A stretch of 64,000 nucleotides of DNA, taken from the NCBI GenBank assembly GCA_016839165.1, contig CP069300.1, forward strand, positions 6,954,001 through 7,018,000, given 5' to 3'. Below are positions 1 to 13,341 of this stretch, in pieces. The notes under the pieces were generated by a model. It searched no databases. It worked only from the letters and a program-made list of their open reading frames with translations, and was not told where the DNA came from. Every line of letters starts with the position of its first letter. Within the stretch, counting starts at the first letter, position 1. Source of the DNA: Bradyrhizobium sp. PSBB068. Its GTDB lineage: Bacteria; Pseudomonadota; Alphaproteobacteria; Rhizobiales; Xanthobacteraceae. The position numbers and the translations under genes are program-made.

Positions 1-471
1 ATCGCGCAGGTGCAACATGACGGCATCGTGAGAGCCGCCTTGTCGCATGCGGTTTTCGACGGCCGCCGCGGACGCGCGAATCAGAAAAATTCGGGGTGCG
101 GAAATCCGGCGCAGCCAGCTTCGATTCGCATCCCCCGATTTTGTTCCATCGCAATTTGCATGAGCCTATGGGCTCACGCGCAAGGAACCCGCCGCGAGCC
201 GTCGTTTCATTTCGCGATTACTTACCGAAATCTTACAATCAGGCAGATATTCAGTATTCACAGGTATTCATATCGTTAAAAATTCGTTAACGGCCAAGGT
301 TACGGAACCTCGATTGAATACCCCAAAGCGGTAACAAGATATTTCAGCCCGAGACAATCGGGATTTACTGCCCAATTCGTGCCTCATTGCGCAACCAAAC
401 GGCTTTGGTCAACGAAGGGACGGGGGTTCCACTTGCCGCGTTAGCGGCAATACTGTCTGAGGGTCTTATCA
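1..471. other. Gene-free left edge upstream of rlpA
   Basis: No convincing coding region is seen here: the open frames are short, overlap each other and match no family I recognise. The stretch from about 225 to 350 is clearly more AT-rich than the rest of the window, as expected of a promoter region for the plus-strand gene at 472. I see no clear -35/-10 pair. The 3' end of a gene lying left of the window could be present but cannot be recognised. Confidence 0.5.
433..450. promoter_or_regulatory. Short hairpin in the rlpA leader
   Basis: TTGCCGC (433-439) and GCGGCAA (444-450) form a perfect 7-bp stem with a GTTA loop, 21 bases before the rlpA ATG. There is no T-run, so it is not an intrinsic terminator. 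It could affect leader RNA stability or be incidental. Confidence 0.3.
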
Positions 472-963
472 ATGTCGAATATCAAGAAGGCGGCGGGCAA
501 CGTAACCCGCTCGCGTACGGCGCTTGCGTTTGTTGCCGCAACGATGCTGGTCGGGGGAAGCGTGACCGAGGCGTCCGCGAAGTCCAGGCACCATCGCCAC
601 CACCACCATCATCATCACCAAGCCCGCGCCGAAGGCTCGTCCTGGCGCGACGCCAATGCGTCGGTCCAGTCGTCCGGTGGCCACACGTTCTCGGGGATGG
701 CCTCCTTCTACGGCAATGAGTCGGGCAGCCGCACCGCGTCCGGCCAGCGCTTCAACCAGAACGCCATGACCGCGGCCCATCGCTCGCTGCCGTTCGGCAC
801 CAAGCTCCGCGTCACCCATGGTGGCCGCAGCGTCGTCGTCACCATCAATGATCGTGGCCCATTCGTCCGCGGCCGCGTGCTCGACCTCTCCACCGGCGCT
901 GCCCGCGCCATCGGCCTGACCGGTGCGGGCGTCGGCCGCGTCACCGCCGAGGTCATGTCGTAA
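472..963 (+). CDS. rlpA: RlpA-like double-psi beta-barrel secreted protein
   Basis: The 163-residue protein has a signal peptide (about 1-36, hydrophobic run 17-33, ending ASA). A histidine cluster follows (R39 to H49, nine His), then a linker and a double-psi beta-barrel domain from about 72 to the end, with the RlpA motifs ASFYG, TASG, LPFGT and INDRGP. RlpA proteins act in the periplasm on peptidoglycan, some as lytic transglycosylases on strands lacking stem peptides. There is no SPOR domain, so septal targeting is not evident. The barrel motif reads TASGQ (Gln92), where transglycosylase-active members usually have Glu, so catalysis is uncertain. It stands alone and is followed by a repeat and an intrinsic terminator. 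Confidence 0.85.
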   Translation: MSNIKKAAGNVTRSRTALAFVAATMLVGGSVTEASAKSRHHRHHHHHHHQARAEGSSWRDANASVQSSGGHTFSGMASFYGNESGSRTASGQRFNQNAMTAAHRSLPFGTKLRVTHGGRSVVVTINDRGPFVRGRVLDLSTGAARAIGLTGAGVGRVTAEVMS

Positions 964-975
964 CGCTCTTTGTTT

Positions 976-1024
976 GAGCATGATCTTTTCGGGAAACCGC
1001 TTCGCACTTTTCCGGATCATGCTC
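976..1024. repeat. Dispersed 49-bp palindromic repeat, copy 1 (family A)
   Basis: An imperfect inverted repeat runs from GAGCATGATC to GATCATGCTC, with the core AAACCGCTTCGCACTTTTCC in the middle. The same unit recurs at 6215-6374 (three tandem copies), 14271-14319, 25439-25487 and 33142-33189. It lies in the rlpA 3' flank. Confidence 0.85.
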
Positions 1025-1084
1025 GAACGCCTTCAGTAAGCGTTGCGTAGCGTACCGGCCGCGAGGCCTGCTTCGCGCCAAACT

Positions 1085-1120
1085 GCCTGCCGTCGCCAAT
1101 GACGGCAGGCTTTTTCTTTC
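1085..1120 (+). terminator. Intrinsic terminator downstream of rlpA
   Basis: GCCTGCCGTC (1085-1094) pairs perfectly with GACGGCAGGC (1101-1110) around a 6-base loop and is followed by TTTTTCTTTC. It ends rlpA transcription just before the 3' end of the convergent priA. Confidence 0.85.
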
Positions 1121-1141
1121 CGTCATTCCGGGGCCAGAAGC

Positions 1142-3352
1142 CTACAAAAAGCTCTGCGGATCGACGTCGACCTCGAGCTTCAGATTGCCCTTGGTCTTCG
1201 GGCCGGCCTCCAGCCATTCGCGCAGATATTGCGACAGGTCGACATTGCGCAGCGACTTCACCAGCAGGCGGAAGCGGTAGCGACCCTTGAGCACGGCCAG
1301 CGGCGCCTCGGCGGGACCGAGCACCTGGATCCGCTCGTCGAGCGGCGCCACCGCGGCGAGCTTGCGGGCAAATCCTTCCGCCGTCGGACGGTCGCCGGCG
1401 GAGACGATCAGGCTCGCCAGCCGGCCGAACGGCGGATAGCCGGTGCGCTCGCGGATATCGATCTCGCTGGCGTAGAACGCCTCGCGGTCGTTCGCGATCA
1501 AGGCCTTGATGACCGGATGCTCTGGCTGGTGGGTCTGCAGATAGCCGACGCCGCGGCCCTGCTCGCGGCCGGCGCGGCCGACCACCTGGTTCAACAGCTG
1601 GAACGTGCGCTCGGCGGCGCGCGGATCGCCGTTGCTGAGGCCGAGATCGGCGTCGATGACGCCGACCAGATTGAGCCGCGGGAAATTGTGCCCCTTCGCC
1701 ACCAGCTGGGTGCCGATGATGATGTCGACGCGCCCCTCGGCGATCTCGTTCAATTCGCTGCGCATGGTCTCGATCGAGGTGATCAGATCGCTCGACAGCA
1801 CCATGGTGCGGGCCTCGGGAAAGATGCTGGCGGCCTCCTCCTGCAGGCGCTCGACGCCGGGGCCGACCGCGACCAGCGATTCCTCGGCCGCGCAATGCGG
1901 GCAGATGTTCGGGCGCGGCATCGAGAAGCCGCAATGGTGACAGACCAGCCGCTGCCGGAAGCGATGATCGACCAGCCAGGCGTCGCAGATCGTGCAGGCG
2001 AAGCGGTGGCCGCAGCCGCGGCACAGCGTCAGCGGCGCATAGCCGCGGCGGTTGAGGAACAGCAGCGCCTGCTCGCGGCGCTCGATCGCGTGGCGAATCT
2101 GCTCGGCCAGAACCGGCGAGATGAACCGCCCACGCGGCGGCGGGGCGCGCCGCATGTCGATCGCTTCGATATGCGGCATGTGCTGGCCGCCGAACCGCGA
2201 CGGCAGCGCGACGCGCTGGTAGCGCCCCTTGCGCGCATTGACCTCACTCTCGACCGACGGCGTCGCCGAAGCCAGCACGATCGGGATTTTTGCGATATGA
2301 GCGCGGACCACCGCCATGTCGCGCGCGTGATAATGCGCGCCTTCGTCCTGCTTGTAGGCCTGGTCGTGCTCCTCATCGACGATGATGAGGCCGAGATCGG
2401 CATAGGGCAGGAACAGCGCCGAGCGGGCGCCGACCACGACCGGCGCCTTGCCCTCGGAGATCGCCGCCCAGTTGCGCGCCCGGGTGCGCGGCGTCAGCTC
2501 GGAATGCCATTCCAGCGGCCGCACGCCGAAGCGCTGCGCGAAGCGGTCGAGGAACTGGCCGGTCAGCGCGATCTCCGGCATCAGGATCAGCGTCTGCTTG
2601 CCGCGGCGGATATTCTCGGCGATCGCCTCGAAATAGACCTCGGTCTTGCCCGAACCGGTGACACCGTCGAGCAGCGCGACGTGAAAGCTGCCGCTCGCCG
2701 CCAGCGTCCGCAGCACGTCGACCGCGCTGCGCTGCTCGCGTGAGAAATCCGGTTGCGCATAGGAGGGATCGGGCACCGGCGGCGCGGCCGGCGGCGGCAT
2801 CGCCTCGACCGTCAGCGTGCCTTCGTCGACCAGGCCGTCGATCACGCCGGAGCTGACGCCGGCCTCGCGCGCCGCCTCCGACTTGCCGTGCAGCAAGCGG
2901 TCCGACAGCACTTCGATCACCCGCCGGCGCGCCGGCGTCAGGCGCTGCGGCGGCTCCCCGACCAGGCGGACGCCGAGCCGCGTCCGCTCCGGCCCGAGGT
3001 TCTCGCCCATCCGCAGCGTCATCCGCAGCACCATACCGCGCGCCGACAATGTGTAATTGGAGACCCAGTCGACCAGCTGGCGCAGCTCCGCCCTGAGCGG
3101 TGGAACATCGAGCTTCTCGCTGACGTCCTTGAGCCGGTTGTGCAGCCGCGGATCCGGCCTGGCATTCTCGGCCCACACCACCGCGACCACCTCGCGCGGC
3201 CCGAGCGGAACAGAGATCACATCACCCGGCGCAAGCTCCATGCCGCGCGGCACGCGGTAGGAATAGGTCTGGTTCAGCGCCACAGGCACCAGCACGTCGA
3301 CGACACGCGTCGTCGTTACGGAGGCTGAGCTGGGGCGCGTGGCGTGGTCCAT
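1142..3352 (-). CDS. priA: Primosomal protein N' (replication restart helicase PriA)
   Basis: The 736-residue protein is the full length of the family. PriA recognises stalled or repaired forks, unwinds the lagging arm and loads the replicative helicase. The N-terminal 3'-DNA-binding region (about 15-120) is followed by a winged-helix region, Walker A GVTGSGKT (230-237), the DEEH box (326-329), and helicase motif III SATPS near 362. Eight zinc-binding cysteines are present (444, 447, 453, 456, 471, 474, 484, 487). The start ATG lies about 115 bp from the divergent xerC start, so the two share a short promoter region. The stop is next to a fragment of the cgtcattccgggg repeat. Confidence 0.97.
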   Translation of the reverse strand: MDHATRPSSASVTTTRVVDVLVPVALNQTYSYRVPRGMELAPGDVISVPLGPREVVAVVWAENARPDPRLHNRLKDVSEKLDVPPLRAELRQLVDWVSNYTLSARGMVLRMTLRMGENLGPERTRLGVRLVGEPPQRLTPARRRVIEVLSDRLLHGKSEAAREAGVSSGVIDGLVDEGTLTVEAMPPPAAPPVPDPSYAQPDFSREQRSAVDVLRTLAASGSFHVALLDGVTGSGKTEVYFEAIAENIRRGKQTLILMPEIALTGQFLDRFAQRFGVRPLEWHSELTPRTRARNWAAISEGKAPVVVGARSALFLPYADLGLIIVDEEHDQAYKQDEGAHYHARDMAVVRAHIAKIPIVLASATPSVESEVNARKGRYQRVALPSRFGGQHMPHIEAIDMRRAPPPRGRFISPVLAEQIRHAIERREQALLFLNRRGYAPLTLCRGCGHRFACTICDAWLVDHRFRQRLVCHHCGFSMPRPNICPHCAAEESLVAVGPGVERLQEEAASIFPEARTMVLSSDLITSIETMRSELNEIAEGRVDIIIGTQLVAKGHNFPRLNLVGVIDADLGLSNGDPRAAERTFQLLNQVVGRAGREQGRGVGYLQTHQPEHPVIKALIANDREAFYASEIDIRERTGYPPFGRLASLIVSAGDRPTAEGFARKLAAVAPLDERIQVLGPAEAPLAVLKGRYRFRLLVKSLRNVDLSQYLREWLEAGPKTKGNLKLEVDVDPQSFL

Positions 3353-3467
3353 TGAATCAGAAACCCTGAACCCGACCGGGCTAGCACCGCTTCGCTCTCT
3401 TAGCGAACGGTAAACGAAGGCAGTGCGATATAATCAGGAGATTAGCAGCGCCAATAGCCCTCTACAG

Positions 3468-4439
3468 ATGGCCCGGACCGATCAGCCCATCCAACCGCTC
3501 GAGCTCGACTGCGCCGATGCCACGGTGACGCAGGAGATGACGCGCTGGCTGTCGCATCTGCGCGCCGAGCGGCGGCTGTCGCCGAAGACGCTCGAGGCCT
3601 ACGCCCGCGACGTGCGCCAATGCCTGGCCTTCCTGGCCGAACACTGGGGCGCGCGCGTGACGCTTGCGGCCTTCTCCGCGCTCGAAGCGAGCGATGTCAG
3701 AGCCTTCATGGCGATGCGCCGCGCGGACGAGATCGGCGGGCGATCGCTGATGCGGGCGCTGGCCGGCTTGCGCTCGTTCGGACGCTTCCTGGAACGCGAA
3801 GGCAAGGGCAAGGTTGGCGCACTCTCGGCGATCCGCGCGCCGAAGGTGGCAAAGAGCCTGCCGAAGCCGATCCACATGGACGCGGCGAAACGCCTTGCCG
3901 ACGCCGACGAGCGCGCCGGCGAGGAGCGCGAGACCTGGATCCTGATGCGCGACGCCGCCGTGATGGCGCTGCTCTATGGCTCGGGCCTGCGCATCTCCGA
4001 GGCGCTGGGGCTGAAGCGCCGCGAGGTGCCGAAGCCGGGCGAAGGCGACGTGCTGGTCGTGACCGGCAAGGGCAACAAGACCCGCATGGTGCCGGTGCTG
4101 CAGAACGTGCTGCAATTGATCGCGGACTACGCGGCGATCTGTCCGCACCAGCTCAGTCCGACCGGACCGATGTTCGTTGGCGCGCGCGGCGGCCCCTTGA
4201 GCCCGCGCATCATCCAGCTCACCATGGAGCGGCTGCGCGGCGCGCTCGGCCTGCCTGACAGCGCCACGCCGCATGCGCTGCGGCATTCCTTCGCGACCCA
4301 TCTGCTCAGCCGCGGCGGCGACCTGCGTGCGATCCAGGAATTGCTCGGCCACGCCTCGCTGTCGACCACGCAGATCTACACCGGCATCGACAGCGAGCGC
4401 CTGCTTGAAGTCTATCGCTCCGCGCACCCGCGCGGCTGA
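3468..4439 (+). CDS. xerC: Tyrosine recombinase XerC
   Basis: The 323-residue recombinase resolves chromosome dimers at dif together with XerD. It has an N-terminal SAM-like core-binding domain (about 20-105) and a C-terminal catalytic domain with the full set R175 (GSGLRISEA), K201 (TGKGNKTR), H269 and R272 (HALRHSF), H295 ([10 protein letters not shown]) and nucleophile Y304 (QIYTG). I chose the ATG at 3468. A GTG at 3423 would add 15 residues, but its Shine-Dalgarno-like GAAGG is only 2 bases away. It is divergent from priA. All catalytic residues are present, so this is the chromosomal enzyme rather than a phage integrase. Confidence 0.93.
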   Translation: MARTDQPIQPLELDCADATVTQEMTRWLSHLRAERRLSPKTLEAYARDVRQCLAFLAEHWGARVTLAAFSALEASDVRAFMAMRRADEIGGRSLMRALAGLRSFGRFLEREGKGKVGALSAIRAPKVAKSLPKPIHMDAAKRLADADERAGEERETWILMRDAAVMALLYGSGLRISEALGLKRREVPKPGEGDVLVVTGKGNKTRMVPVLQNVLQLIADYAAICPHQLSPTGPMFVGARGGPLSPRIIQLTMERLRGALGLPDSATPHALRHSFATHLLSRGGDLRAIQELLGHASLSTTQIYTGIDSERLLEVYRSAHPRG

Positions 4440-4585
4440 GACGGCCGGACCTCGGTCCAGATTAGACGCCGGACTCCGGGCGCCGTCATGCTGCGTTCAT
4501 CTTCATACGGATAACCACCAACTGCCGCCCCTTGCCTTGTGCACCGCATTCGGCAATCGTGGCACAGTCTCATTGGAGGGGAATC

Positions 4586-5176
4586 ATGAGCGCACATGAA
4601 AGTATGGAGCACGCGGAGCATGCCGAGCATGCCTCGGGCGAGAACAAGAAGATCGCGCTCCTGATCGCCGTGATCGCGCTGTGCCTGGCGCTGTCGGAAA
4701 CCCTCGGCAAGGGCGCCCAGACCGAATCGATCAGCAAGAACGTCGAGGCGTCCAACCTCTGGGCCTTCTTCCAGGCCAAGAGCATCCGCCGCACCTCGGT
4801 GCAGACCGCGGCCGAACAAGGCAAGCTGAACCTCGCGACCACTACCGACGAGGCGGCCAAGGCCGCGCTGCAGAAGCAGATCGACGACTGGCAGAAGACT
4901 GCGGCGCGCTATCGCTCGGAGCCCGAGACCGGCGAGGGTTCGGAGCAACTCTCCGAACGCGCCAAGCACGCCGAGCATGAGCGCGACGAGGCCACCGCGA
5001 AATATCATCACTTCGAGCTTGCTTCCGCCGCCTTCCAGATCGCCATCGTGCTGGCGTCCGCGACCATCATCACCAGCATCGCCGCGCTGGCCTGGGTGTC
5101 GGGCCTGGTGACGCTCGCCGGCATCGCGATGACGCTGCTCGGCCTGTTCCAGCCGCATCTGCTGCATCTGCATTGA
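4586..5176 (+). CDS. DUF4337 family membrane protein
   Basis: The 196-residue protein begins with a His/Glu-rich stretch (MEHAEHAEHAS), followed by a membrane segment at about 21-38. A charged, mostly helical middle (about 45-150) has many Lys/Glu/Ala, and two further membrane segments occupy the last 45 residues. This is the layout of DUF4337, whose function is not known. The start is set by GGAGGGG six bases before the ATG; a longer in-frame reading lacks such a site. It is a single gene with repeats downstream. Confidence 0.8.
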   Translation: MSAHESMEHAEHAEHASGENKKIALLIAVIALCLALSETLGKGAQTESISKNVEASNLWAFFQAKSIRRTSVQTAAEQGKLNLATTTDEAAKAALQKQIDDWQKTAARYRSEPETGEGSEQLSERAKHAEHERDEATAKYHHFELASAAFQIAIVLASATIITSIAALAWVSGLVTLAGIAMTLLGLFQPHLLHLH

Positions 5177-5614
5177 GGCGGCTGGGCTCCGCTTGACCTC
5201 CGTCACCCTGACAGGGTCACGGAATTGGCTTGCTCAGTGTCATCAACCGCGCATGCGGGTGATCCAGTATTCCAGAGGCGGTCGTGCTTGAGCCGATAGG
5301 CCGCGGCGTACTGGGTCGCCCGGTCGAGCCGGGCGACGACAACAGCGGATGAGGACCAAGCTTCACATTCTGTCAGGATGACGGGCGTGAGAGCCGTGCC
5401 TAAGGCCTGATGAGATTAGGTTGAGCTGGAACGGCATCGAAAGTTCACCTCTCCCTTGGGAGAGGTCGATTTGCGCAGCAAATCGGGTGAGGGGTTGCGG
5501 TCTATCGAGAGAGCAAGAGCCCTCACCCGGATTGCTGCGCAATCCGACCTCTCCCCACCGGGGAGAGGTAAAGCAAGACCGCGCCAAGCCGATTCAACCA
5601 AAACTCATCCCGCT
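5177..5614. other. Intergenic region made largely of repeats
   Basis: This 438-bp gap between convergent genes has no credible gene. It contains a hairpin-rich element at about 5220-5345, with the paired arms GTCGCCCGG / CCGGGCGAC near 5316-5338. Related fragments occur at 10020-10105. A larger compound inverted repeat lies at 5447-5569 and is listed separately. Confidence 0.7.
5447..5569. repeat. Compound inverted repeat (family D), copy 1
   Basis: Nested hairpins are present. ACCTCTCCC/GGGAGAGGT lies at 5447-5466 and a CGATTTGC/GCAAATCG stem at about 5468-5486. GGGTGAGGG pairs with CCCTCACCC across the centre. GGATTG/CAATCC follows, and CCTCTCCCC/GGGGAGAGG closes the element. The same architecture recurs at 30060-30230 and 61148-61284, each time between genes. 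No coding capacity. Confidence 0.8.
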
Positions 5615-6154
5615 TTAGAGCACCTTGCTGGTCTGATGCACGCTTTTGCGGAAGCGGGCGATCAGGCGCAGCGTGCGCGCGGTCCAGCCGACGCCATCGC
5701 CACGGATCATGTCGAGGACCCGCTGCTTGACCGGTTCGACCAGCGCGGCAGCCTTGGCGCGCAGCGCCATGACGAAATCATAGAGCGCCTTGAACCAGGG
5801 CATCTCCAGCAGTTTTGACCGCGTCACGTCGAACAGGAAGGCCGTGACGCCGACGCCGACGATCTTGGCAAACAGGATCAGCGAAACCGCGCTGAACCAG
5901 TACTGGTTCGCGAGCAGCCAGAGCCCGACCAGCTTGAGCGGAAACAACGGGATCAGCGGCACGACGAAGACGATCAGCGTCATCGCCGGCGACAGCGAAT
6001 CGACCCGGTCGGCGAGCCATTGCTTGAGCGCGCGCAGCGGGATCAATGCGACCACCCGGGCCACGATCGGCTCGAGGTGATCCCACAGCCAAGCCTCGAT
6101 CAGGAAGATGATCGCAAGCAGGACCCAGAACGGCTGAAGCACGCGGCGCAACAT
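5615..6154 (-). CDS. Conserved hypothetical inner-membrane protein
   Basis: The 179-residue protein has about three hydrophobic segments (residues about 7-26, 57-82, 85-108) with the motif PLFPLKLVGLW. A basic, helical C-terminal half follows (VKQRVLDMIR...FRKSVHQTSKVL), probably cytoplasmic. I do not recognise a named family with certainty; its appearance is that of a small membrane protein conserved in Bradyrhizobiaceae. The ATG is followed by a hydrophobic run, so the start is plausible. It is monocistronic, with repeats on both sides. Confidence 0.7.
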   Translation of the reverse strand: MLRRVLQPFWVLLAIIFLIEAWLWDHLEPIVARVVALIPLRALKQWLADRVDSLSPAMTLIVFVVPLIPLFPLKLVGLWLLANQYWFSAVSLILFAKIVGVGVTAFLFDVTRSKLLEMPWFKALYDFVMALRAKAAALVEPVKQRVLDMIRGDGVGWTARTLRLIARFRKSVHQTSKVL

Positions 6155-6166
6155 CGCTTTGATCCT

Positions 6167-6374
6167 AAAGCGCGATGAGACCGGGTTGAATCATCACGCT
6201 TCAGCTCCTTGTTTGAGCATGATCTTCTCGGAAAACCGCTTCACACTTTTCCGGATCATGCTCCCTGTTTGAGCATGATCTTCCCGGAAAACCGCTTCAC
6301 ACTTTTCCGGATCATGCTCCCTGTTTGAGCATGATCCTTCCGAAAAACCGCTTCGCACTTTTCCGGATCATGCT
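6167..6374. repeat. Composite repeat with three tandem family-A units
   Basis: It starts with a degenerate family-B arm pair (AAAGCGCGATGA at 6167-6178, TCATCACGCTTC at 6191-6202). Three family-A palindromes follow at 6215-6263, 6271-6319 and 6327-6374, with an exact 56-bp period. The spacers are CCCTGTTT-like. It lies between the 5' end of the membrane protein gene and the 3' end of lpd. Confidence 0.9.
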
Positions 6375-6401
6375 GCAGCCCGGCTCGCGCCGGACGTTCG
6401 A

Positions 6402-7802
6402 TCACATATGGATGGCGCGCTTGCCCACCGCAAGCGCGGCTTCCTTGATCGCCTCGGATCGCGTCGGATGGGCGTGGCAGGTGCGCGCCAGATCCTCGGC
6501 CGAACCGCCGAATTCCATCAGAACGCAGGCTTCGTGGATCATTTCGCCGGCTTCGATGCCGACAACGTGCACGCCGAGCACCCGATCGGTCTTCGCATCT
6601 GCGAGAATCTTCACGAAGCCGTCAGTGGTCTGGTTGACCTTGGAGCGGCCGTTCGCGGTGAACGGGAATTTGCCGACGGTATACGCGACGCCGGCCTGCT
6701 TGAGCTCTTCCTCGGTCTTGCCGACCGACGACACTTCCGGCGTGGTATACACAACACCTGGAATGACGTCGTAGTTCACGTGACCGGCCTGGCCCGCGAT
6801 GATCTCCGCGCAGGCAACGCCTTCGTCTTCCGCCTTGTGCGCGAGCATCGGGCCTGCGACGACGTCGCCGATCGCATAGATGCCCTTCACATTGGTCGAG
6901 AAGTGCGAATCGATCCCGACGCGGCCGCGATTGTCGAGCGCAACGCCGGCTTCCTTCAGCCCGAGACCCTCGGTGTAGGGCACGCGGCCGATGCACACGA
7001 GCACGACGTCGGCTTCGATGGTCTCCGCGGCGCCACCGGCGGCCGGTTCGACCTTGGCCTGCAGCGTCTTGCCCGAGGTGTCGACCGAGGCGACCTTGGC
7101 GCCGAGCTTGAAGACAAAGCCCTGCTTCTCCAGGATACGCTGGAATTGCTTCGCCACCTCGCCGTCCATGCCGGGCAGGATGCGGTCGAGGAATTCCACC
7201 ACGGTGACCTTGGCACCGAGCCGATGCCAGACCGAGCCGAGCTCGAGCCCGATCACGCCGGCGCCGACGATCAAAAGGCTGCCGGGCACCTTGTCCAGCG
7301 ACAGCGCGCCGGTCGACGACACGATGCGCTTCTCGTCGATCTCGATGCCCTTCAGTCGCGCGATGTCGGAGCCGGTGGCGATCACGATGTTCTTGGTCTC
7401 GACGGTCTCGGACTTGCCGTCGCCGGACACCTCGACCTTGCCGGCACCGAGGATCTTGCCGGTGCCCTTCAGCACGTCGATCTTGTTCTTCTTCATCAGG
7501 AACTCGACGCCCTTGACGTTGCCGTCGATGCCCTGCTGCTTGAAGTTCATCATCGCCGGCAGATCGAGCTTCGGCGGCGGGACGCTGACGCCCATCTTGG
7601 CGAAGGAGTGTCCGGCTTCCTCGAACATCTCGGAGGCGTGCAGCAGCGCCTTCGAGGGCATGCAGCCGACATTGAGGCAGGTGCCGCCCAGCGTCGCGTT
7701 CTTCTCGACGACGGCAACCTTCATGCCGAGCTGCGCCGCGCGGATCGCGCAGACGTAACCGCCGGGGCCCGTGCCGATGACGACGAGATCGTAAGAAGCC
7801 AT
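6402..7802 (-). CDS. lpd: Dihydrolipoyl dehydrogenase (E3)
   Basis: The 466-residue flavoprotein reoxidises the dihydrolipoyl groups of 2-oxo-acid dehydrogenase complexes with NAD+. It has an N-terminal FAD Rossmann motif GTGPGG (10-15) and the redox disulphide in [12 protein letters not shown] (C42, C47). An NAD-binding motif GAGVIGLE lies near 180, and the C-terminal dimerisation domain has the catalytic pair HAHPTRSE (H445, E450). It is the last gene of the mdh-suc cluster, 82 bp after the SDR gene, so it is most likely the E3 of the 2-oxoglutarate dehydrogenase complex. A pre-start AGGACC could serve as ribosome binding site. Confidence 0.97.
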   Translation of the reverse strand: MASYDLVVIGTGPGGYVCAIRAAQLGMKVAVVEKNATLGGTCLNVGCMPSKALLHASEMFEEAGHSFAKMGVSVPPPKLDLPAMMNFKQQGIDGNVKGVEFLMKKNKIDVLKGTGKILGAGKVEVSGDGKSETVETKNIVIATGSDIARLKGIEIDEKRIVSSTGALSLDKVPGSLLIVGAGVIGLELGSVWHRLGAKVTVVEFLDRILPGMDGEVAKQFQRILEKQGFVFKLGAKVASVDTSGKTLQAKVEPAAGGAAETIEADVVLVCIGRVPYTEGLGLKEAGVALDNRGRVGIDSHFSTNVKGIYAIGDVVAGPMLAHKAEDEGVACAEIIAGQAGHVNYDVIPGVVYTTPEVSSVGKTEEELKQAGVAYTVGKFPFTANGRSKVNQTTDGFVKILADAKTDRVLGVHVVGIEAGEMIHEACVLMEFGGSAEDLARTCHAHPTRSEAIKEAALAVGKRAIHM

Positions 7803-7884
7803 GATTGAGGTCCTGTAGCTAAGCTCTGTGACAGTTGGAGGACGCGATCCGATCGGAAGACGCGTCCCGCTGCGTGATCGTGTT

Positions 7885-8634
7885 CTAGCGACCGCCCGAC
7901 ACGTCGAGGATCGCGCTGGTGACGTAGGACGCCTCGTCCGAGATCAGCCAGACGATGGCGTTGGCAATCTCATCCGCGGTACCGACGCGCTTCATCGGCA
8001 CCAGATGGGCAAGCCGATGCGCGCGATCGGGCTCGCCGCCGGCGGCATGGATATCGGTGTCGATCAGCCCGGGCCGGATGCCAGCGACGCGGATGCCTTC
8101 ACCTGCGACCTCGTAGCCGAGGCCGACCGTGAAGGAATCGATCGCGCCCTTGGAGGCGGCGTAGTCGACATAGGTGTTGGGCGCGCCGAGCTTGGCCGCG
8201 ACCGAGGACAGGTTGACGATGACGCCGCCCTTGCCGCCGTGCCTGGTCGACATCCGCTTCACCGCCTCGCGCGCGCACAGGATGCTGCCGGTGACGTTGA
8301 CCGCCATCATCTGCTGGATGCGCTCGGCCGACATCTCGTCGACGCGCACGCCGCTCTTGCCGACGATGCCGGCATTGTTGACCAGCGCGCCGAGCGTGCC
8401 GAAGCCGTCGGCGGCCTTGAACAGCGCGAGAATATCCGCCTCGCTGCCGACGTCGCATTTCACCGCGATCGCCTTGCCGTTCTTGGCCTCGATCGCGGAG
8501 ACGACTTCGTCCGCCGCAGCCTGATTGGTGGCATAGCCGACCACGATGCGGTAGCCGCGCGCGGCGGCTGCGAGCGCGGTGGCGCGGCCGATGCCGCGGC
8601 TGCCGCCGGTGATGACAACGACCTTGTCCGTCAC
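7885..8634 (-). CDS. SDR family NAD(P)-dependent oxidoreductase
   Basis: A 249-residue classical short-chain dehydrogenase. It has the cofactor motif GGSRGIGRA (11-19), NNAG (86-89), catalytic Ser144 (NLSS), and Tyr158/Lys162 in YAASK. The Tyr-Lys spacing and the length fit FabG-like enzymes, but the substrate cannot be told. I placed the start at the GTG (8634) because GGGGAT lies five bases upstream; a TTG four codons earlier is possible. It sits between sucB and lpd on the same strand (72 and 82 bp gaps), an unusual passenger in a TCA operon and probably co-transcribed. Confidence 0.88.
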   Translation of the reverse strand: MTDKVVVITGGSRGIGRATALAAAARGYRIVVGYATNQAAADEVVSAIEAKNGKAIAVKCDVGSEADILALFKAADGFGTLGALVNNAGIVGKSGVRVDEMSAERIQQMMAVNVTGSILCAREAVKRMSTRHGGKGGVIVNLSSVAAKLGAPNTYVDYAASKGAIDSFTVGLGYEVAGEGIRVAGIRPGLIDTDIHAAGGEPDRAHRLAHLVPMKRVGTADEIANAIVWLISDEASYVTSAILDVSGGR

Positions 8635-8706
8635 ATTGATCCCCAAACGTGAGTGCCCAATGGATCGCGACGCCCGAACCGATCGGGCGCCGCGCGCGAG
8701 ATGGTC

Positions 8707-9948
<1,242 letters not shown>

Positions 9949-10064
9949 GGTCTTTTCCTCGATAACCCTGCGGTCGCAATAATGAGTCCGGCCACCATCC
10001 TCCAAAGCGGACGATCCGGTACTCCGTGACGACAGCGCTTGTGCTGGATGACGCGGGATACCGG

Positions 10065-10105
10065 ATGCCCCGCTCCAGTGCGCAATTGCGCACAAGGCGG
10101 GGCAT
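10065..10105. repeat. Palindromic element in the sucA-sucB gap
   Basis: Outer arms ATGCCCCGC (10065-10073) and GCGGGGCAT (10097-10105) enclose the perfect 16-bp palindrome GTGCGCAATTGCGCAC (10078-10093). The same 16-bp palindrome is found again at 40928-40943 inside another repeat. In the mRNA it would form a strong hairpin between two genes of the same complex. Confidence 0.8.
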
Positions 10106-10122
10106 GGTGTTGGTGAAGGTCG

Positions 10123-13083
<2,961 letters not shown>

Positions 13084-13341
13084 GGGGCAGTCCTGGTGAT
13101 TTTTTCGGTTCGCGCGTAGGAGACGGCGCAAGTGCCGGTCTGGGAAAGCGCGCCGGCTGGATGGATATCCTTTATCCTATCTAGGTCGGATATTCCTGCC
13201 TAAAAGAACCAAGAAATGAATATATTTTCAAATCTTATCAATGCCCTCGCGCAGCGTTGATATCCGCCGGCCGGCGCGGTTCCCGAAACGGGAACCGGCA
13301 GAAATCAACCCGATCCGCTGGAAAGTACCGCCCGACGGCGG
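13084..13341 (-). promoter_or_regulatory. Upstream region of sucA with AT-rich tract and hairpin
   Basis: This 258-bp gap between sucD and sucA contains an AT-rich tract at about 13165-13250, in strong contrast to its surroundings. There is also a perfect CGGTTCCCG/CGGGAACCG hairpin near 13277-13297 without a T-run. The composition suggests a separate promoter for sucA-sucB-SDR-lpd; no confident -35/-10 pair is assigned. Confidence 0.35.

Noticed and set aside
469..1020. Long minus-strand open frame over rlpA
   Set aside because: It is antisense to a clear signal-peptide/RlpA-domain gene and its composition is that of a complementary strand of high-GC coding DNA.
1229..2743. 504-codon open frame antisense to priA
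   Set aside because: Complement of a full-length PriA with all motifs; Arg/Asp/Ala/His-rich shadow translation.
3423..4439. XerC as a phage or island integrase marking a mobile element
   Set aside because: Length, catalytic residues and linkage to priA fit the chromosomal dimer-resolution enzyme; no attachment-site repeats or phage genes nearby.
5250..5345. CRISPR-like spacing in repeated hairpins
   Set aside because: The repeats are palindromic extragenic elements without regular direct repeats and unique spacers, and no cas gene is present.
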